Source: Epiperipatus broadwayi
Taxonomy: Eukaryota > Onychophora > Udeonychophora > Euonychophora > Peripatidae
Length of the DNA stretch: 64,000 bases
NCBI GenBank assembly: GCA_028023455.1
Contig: JAQFVV010012395.1
Span: 4,710,001-4,774,000, forward strand
Direction of reading: 5' to 3'
Shown in pieces: positions 59,881-64,000 of this stretch. The notes beneath the pieces were generated by a model. It saw only the letters and a list, made by a program, of their open reading frames with translations, was not told the DNA's origin and made no database searches. Numbering within the stretch: position 1 is the stretch's first letter; each line of letters starts with the position of its first letter. The position numbers were made by a program, and so were the translations under genes.

Positions 59881-61050
59881 TTAACTATTTACAGGTGTTT
59901 TTTTTTTTATCCAATTATATAGTAATTGATGTTCTTTTATCCTTTTTTCCAGTCCACATCTTGATTCCCCAATATATGCTTTTTTTAAATCACATACAAT
60001 CTGATCAATTATATTACTTCTTTGCATTTTAGGTATAACATGCTTAGAATTATTAATTAGTCTATTTACATTTAGAGGAACATAAAATGAAATATTGTAT
60101 TTATCTTTAAATATATTTTTAATTAATTTAGATTGAACATTATTTACATATGGCATAGATATCAATTTTTTATTTTCTAATTTTGTATTATGATTATTTT
60201 TATTATTATTAAACCAATTTAATATATATAAAATTTGGTTTCTATCATATCCTACTTTCACAAGTTCATGAGTAAAAACTTCCAATACTTTGATTTTTAT
60301 TACTTTTATATTTGCATGATTACTATGTAAAAAGATTTTAAACTTGCCATTTTATGCATTATTGGTGCATGTGATATAAAATGAATATATCCTCTTTCTT
60401 TTTTTTCATGTGTCAAAGCATCGGCTGGGAAGCGAACCTGCGAACCCAGGACAACTGCTTGTAAGGCAGCTGTGCTGACCATTTGGCCAACAACGTAATT
60501 TAAACTAATTGTGTCTCTATATAATTGTAAGTCCAAACAATTATTTTTCTATTTTGTTCTTTATCAATAGTCCATTTTAAATCAAATTATTCAGCTTATA
60601 TAAAAGTGCTTCAATAATATCACCAGATCCACAAACAAACACATTATCCACATATCTAGCATAAATTTTAATACAATCAAAATCACAAAAATTTAATATA
60701 CATTCTTCATATTTTGACAGTGTAAAATTACAAATTTGTGCAATCATAGTCCCATAGGCCATTCTTTACCCATTTTATAAAATCTATCACTATATGTTGC
60801 AATATTATCACTTATAAATTTTATTGATTCAACAATAAATTTTATTGTTTATTTATTGAAATTTTACATAATACGTTTTCTATTATATATATAAATTCCA
60901 GACAATCCATTGATCCATATAATTCTGTTACATCTAATGAAACCTCAAATCATTATAATCGGTTAATTTTATTTTGAAACTGTTTAGACATTTTTATGAA
61001 TGGAAGATAATATGAAATTTTTGGCATTATGATTATGTTGAGGTCAACCT
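59881..61050 (-). mobile_element. Penelope-like retroelement (RT and GIY-YIG endonuclease), broken
   Basis: On the - strand, from 61050 down, degraded RT includes V-S-L-D-V-T-E-L-Y (about 60945-60919) and the catalytic-site block A-R-Y-V-D-N-V-F-V (Y-V-D-N at 60654-60643), where Y-x-D-D is expected. The intact frame 60285-59881 (134 residues) is the distal part with a GIY-YIG-type endonuclease segment (A-Y-I-G-E-S-R-C-G-L-E-K-R-I-K-E-H near residues 103-119). RT followed by GIY-YIG is the hallmark of endonuclease-bearing Penelope-like elements. The element is interrupted by a SINE at 60396-60500. The Asp-to-Asn change and the frameshifts mean it is dead. Confidence 0.8.
60396..60500 (-). repeat. 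tRNA-derived SINE, copy 2, inserted in the Penelope-like element
   Basis: On the - strand the A box TTGGCCAAATGG (60490-60479) and B box GGTTCGCTTCC (60438-60428) are followed by CAGCCGATGC, a short TGACACATG-type linker and poly(A) (the T-rich run 60396-60406), as in copy 1 (CGGCCGATGC, then TGACATATG and poly(A)). A short duplicated GCGAACC near the B box distinguishes it. Confidence 0.75.
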
Positions 61051-61261
61051 TTCTATATAATGAAAGGTATACTCTAGAGAGTGATCTCATAAAATGTTGT
61101 ATGTGCAAACCATGGCAATTAACAAAATTTAATTATAAGGAAAATATTATATATCAATTAAAAATTATTTGGAAATATTTTAGTAATTTGTTATTTTTAA
61201 TATCTATCAAACAAACTGCCATCATCAATACATTTATATATATATATCACCATCATTATTT

Positions 61262-64000
61262 TAAGTTATTACTGATTTACTGCAAGATGAAGGTTTCTCC
61301 AAGTTTAATACAATTTCTCTGATTACTAGTCTCTCCACAACACACCAGTAAACTTCTTTATTCCATCCATCCATCTCACTTGTGATCTCTTTGTAGATGG
61401 GAAACAGTTTAAAACATCAACTATCATTCAAGAAGTATGTTCAAGCCATCTCTGTTTCAGTTTCTTAATTCTTTCAATAATATCAGTGATAACTTGTTTG
61501 TTTTCTCACCTATGTATTTTCATCTTGATCACTTCCCATTACTCTTCACACATATAAATAAGAACATATAAAACACATCTATTAAAACCTTTCCTTTTCA
61601 AAAAGAAGTATATTTTCTTTTAATATATAATTATTTCTACCAAAAGCACTCCATCCAAGTTTAATTCTATGATTAATTTGTCCATTATGTTTCAGACTGT
61701 GTTAATAATATAATCAATATATTTATAATTAACTTCTTCCAATTCACAATTATCAATATTTATTTTCTTCTGAAATAAATCTTTTTTAATATTACTTTAG
61801 TATTTTTAGCATTTATCTTTAGTCCTACCTTCTTACTTTCATCTGATATCTCTTACATTTCCTAAAGTTTTGAAACACTAATTGCAAAATCAATTGTGCC
61901 GTGTGCAAAATCTAAGTGATTTAATTAAATAATCTTTATTTTTATTCCCTTAGCTTCTCATTTTATTCCATAAAATTTTTCTTATAAACAGTGAAAAGTT
62001 TTGAAGATATGGAATCACTGTTGAATACCTTTCTTAATATTAATTTTCTTAGTAAAAATCGTTGCTGTATTTTTATAAATATTCTTCAGAATACAATAAT
62101 ATTCTGAGTCTATATCTTGATGATTCAAAGCTTCAATTATTGTGGAAATGTTTATAGAATCAAATATCTTTCCAGAATCTACAAACCCAAAGCATAATGG
62201 CAACTCACATTTGTTAGTCCATTCTATAACTTAGAATGGATGTAATGTTTTATACTAAAACCATTTTTAAATCCATATTTTTCATTTGGGAGGTCAAAAT
62301 CCAAAGTTTGCTTATCTTATTAAATCTTTTGTATACAATTAATACACAATTGATAACAGTGTTATAATTTCTATCTCATTTATTACCCTTCTTAAATATC
62401 AATATTACTGTTGCATTTTTCCAATCCTCAGACGTATTTTTATTATTTAAACATTTGTTATATAACTTTACCAACAATTTTTCTATTTCTTCATCTGCTT
62501 TTTTTGAGATATCAATTATAATTTCATTATTTAACAGTATGTCTTACTGCTTTATTTCAATTGCTGGGCAATTCAGAAGATATAATAACTGCAGGCAATA
62601 TTTTGTTTTCTTGAACTTTATTACTACATAATTCTTTATAGAACTCTTCCATACATTTCTTATCTCATTCCTTTTTAGTAATAGTGTATCTTTTCTTCTT
62701 ACTTCAGAAATAACTTTCCTTTTTTTTATTAAAGTAATAACTTTATTATTGCTACAAATGTTTATAAGAGGAATACATTGCTATAAAAGTAGTTATAAAG
62801 ATTGTCCTCCAATGTCTAAAAATAGTCTTGGCATCTTTCCTATGTTACGATTGTATTTTCATAAAAGTTCAACCTTGCAATCACTCCGTTCAGCTTTTCT
62901 TTTGTTCATTAGCTAGTTGTTTTTGAATAAGTCTCCATGTATGTTGCTCTAGCTACTATTAATTCTAACATTTACATAGTTACTGTCATATTTGTTGGAG
63001 CCAGTTCACCTTCTTTCATATTTTATTTATTTAGATCGATCATTTCCCATATTAGCCTGAAGGTTATCTGGAGTGCATGGAGTTGATCATGAGTTCTTGT
63101 CTTATTTAGTTTCTTTCTATAAGATAACTTTCCTTTCAATACCAAGATGCTGCTTTTACATTTTCCAGACTTTTTTCATTTATAGCTTTCTTTGTAAATT
63201 CACAATTATATTTTCTTCATACTGTTTTATAAAACTCTAAAGATTTAATTCTTCTTAATGGATTATTTTTATATAAGTTCATATTCCTTCTTTTCATCAT
63301 AAATTGCCTTATCTCAATAGAAATTTTATTGATTAATTGTACTAGTTATTTTTCGCGTAGTTCTTAATAGGGTATCAATTATCTTCTTATTGATTTCATT
63401 CAAATCTGAACCATCTTCAAAATCTGTTAAGATTAGAAATATTATCTGTTAATATTGTTGTTCTCAATAATTTTTTGCTTTAGTTTTGCATTAACATGTA
63501 TCTTATATCTCACTAATTGATAATCACTTCCTGTGTTGAATCTATAAAAACATTATAATCCTGAAATACACATTTTCTTCTAGTTAAAATATAGTTCAAT
63601 TCTGCTGCAGCTTCATTTGGATGCTTCTATATCCATTTCTGTTTAACATTTTCCCCAAAGCATTCGTAATATACATTTTTCCCCCTGTGGACTTTACAAA
63701 TCTGTCAACTTTCTAATTTCTAACACCATAAGAAAATTCACCAACAGCATATTCATCTTTCAATCATTTACCAATTTTAGCATTAAAGTCTCCATAACAA
63801 TTTTAAAATATTATTTAAGTTAATCAAAAGTGTTTTGTTCATCTATATAAAATTTCTCCATTTTTCTACAATGAGAACTTATTGGGGCATAAATCTAAAT
63901 CCTCTGCAATTTGGTATCATCCAATAAGTTAAATAATTAATCTTGTCCCTTTATCTGATACACCAGCAATTTCCACAATGCTATTCTTCTTTTTATTTAA
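61262..64000 (-). mobile_element. Non-LTR retrotransposon (same family as 10565-13600), collinear, continues past window
   Basis: On the - strand the endonuclease part (63980-63480), linker (63480-62600) and RT (62500-61600) lie in the normal order. The open piece 62203-62015 is the clearest RT segment (F-V-D-S-G-K-I-F-D-S-I, then K-K-G-I-Q-Q). An F-A-D-D-equivalent lies near 61925-61900, and the distal domain (I-I-E-R-I-K-K-L-type) near 61480-61450. It shares sequence with 10565-12540 in the same - orientation and with 12815-13600 in opposite orientation. All frames are broken. Confidence 0.75.

Noticed and set aside
1-64000. CRISPR arrays, operons or bacterial signals
   Set aside because: No regularly spaced repeats with unique spacers and no Shine-Dalgarno-led gene strings; introns, AATAAA signals and retroelements show animal nuclear DNA.

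Overview
The window is AT-rich, intron-rich animal nuclear DNA (low-complexity A/T background, GT-AG introns of 0.1 to 18.6 kb, AATAAA signals, many degraded retroelements). It suggests an invertebrate, possibly an arthropod. The species cannot be fixed from sequence reading alone. Only three host genes are supported; almost everything else is mobile-element debris.

Layout. (1) 1-8309: a Ty3/Gypsy LTR retrotransposon complex on the + strand with three LTR-like repeats instead of two: repeat 1 (cut by the window start), gag, repeat 2, broken pro-RT-RNaseH-IN, repeat 3. (2) 8310-14039: a foldback hairpin (9262-9461) and a non-LTR retrotransposon (10565-13600) whose 5' half is inverted against its 3' half. 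(3) 14040-31160: the seven last coding exons of a gene on the + strand that I identify as a homologue of GSE1 (genetic suppressor element 1, a nuclear coiled-coil protein of CoREST/BHC-type HDAC complexes). Its introns carry a Penelope-like fragment with a hammerhead-ribozyme-like motif, a hAT transposon with clean 8-bp target duplication, and a 0.58-kb foldback element. (4) 31160-39166: intergenic, with two members of one foldback family, a LINE zinc-knuckle fragment and a direct repeat. (5) 39252-39707, - strand: a small intronless gene for a stand-alone ubiquitin-binding ZnF-UBP protein of the HDAC6 C-terminal type, with its own TATA box and poly(A) signal. (6) 40167-59031, - strand: the last two coding exons of the Na+/K+-ATPase alpha subunit, separated by an 18.6-kb intron holding a 230-bp tandem duplication, a second Gypsy remnant, a foldback, a tRNA-derived SINE and a 3.5-kb LINE with an esterase-type ORF1 remnant. 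(7) 59032-64000: ATPase intron or upstream sequence with a Penelope-like element split by a second SINE copy, then a collinear copy of the LINE family seen at 10.5-13.6 kb.

The three host genes have no evident joint function. The most noteworthy signals are the LTR-gag-LTR-pol-LTR arrangement, the twin-priming-like LINE inversion, the Penelope/hammerhead association, and the compact ZnF-UBP gene with all twelve zinc ligands. No CRISPR array, rRNA or convincing functional tRNA gene was seen.
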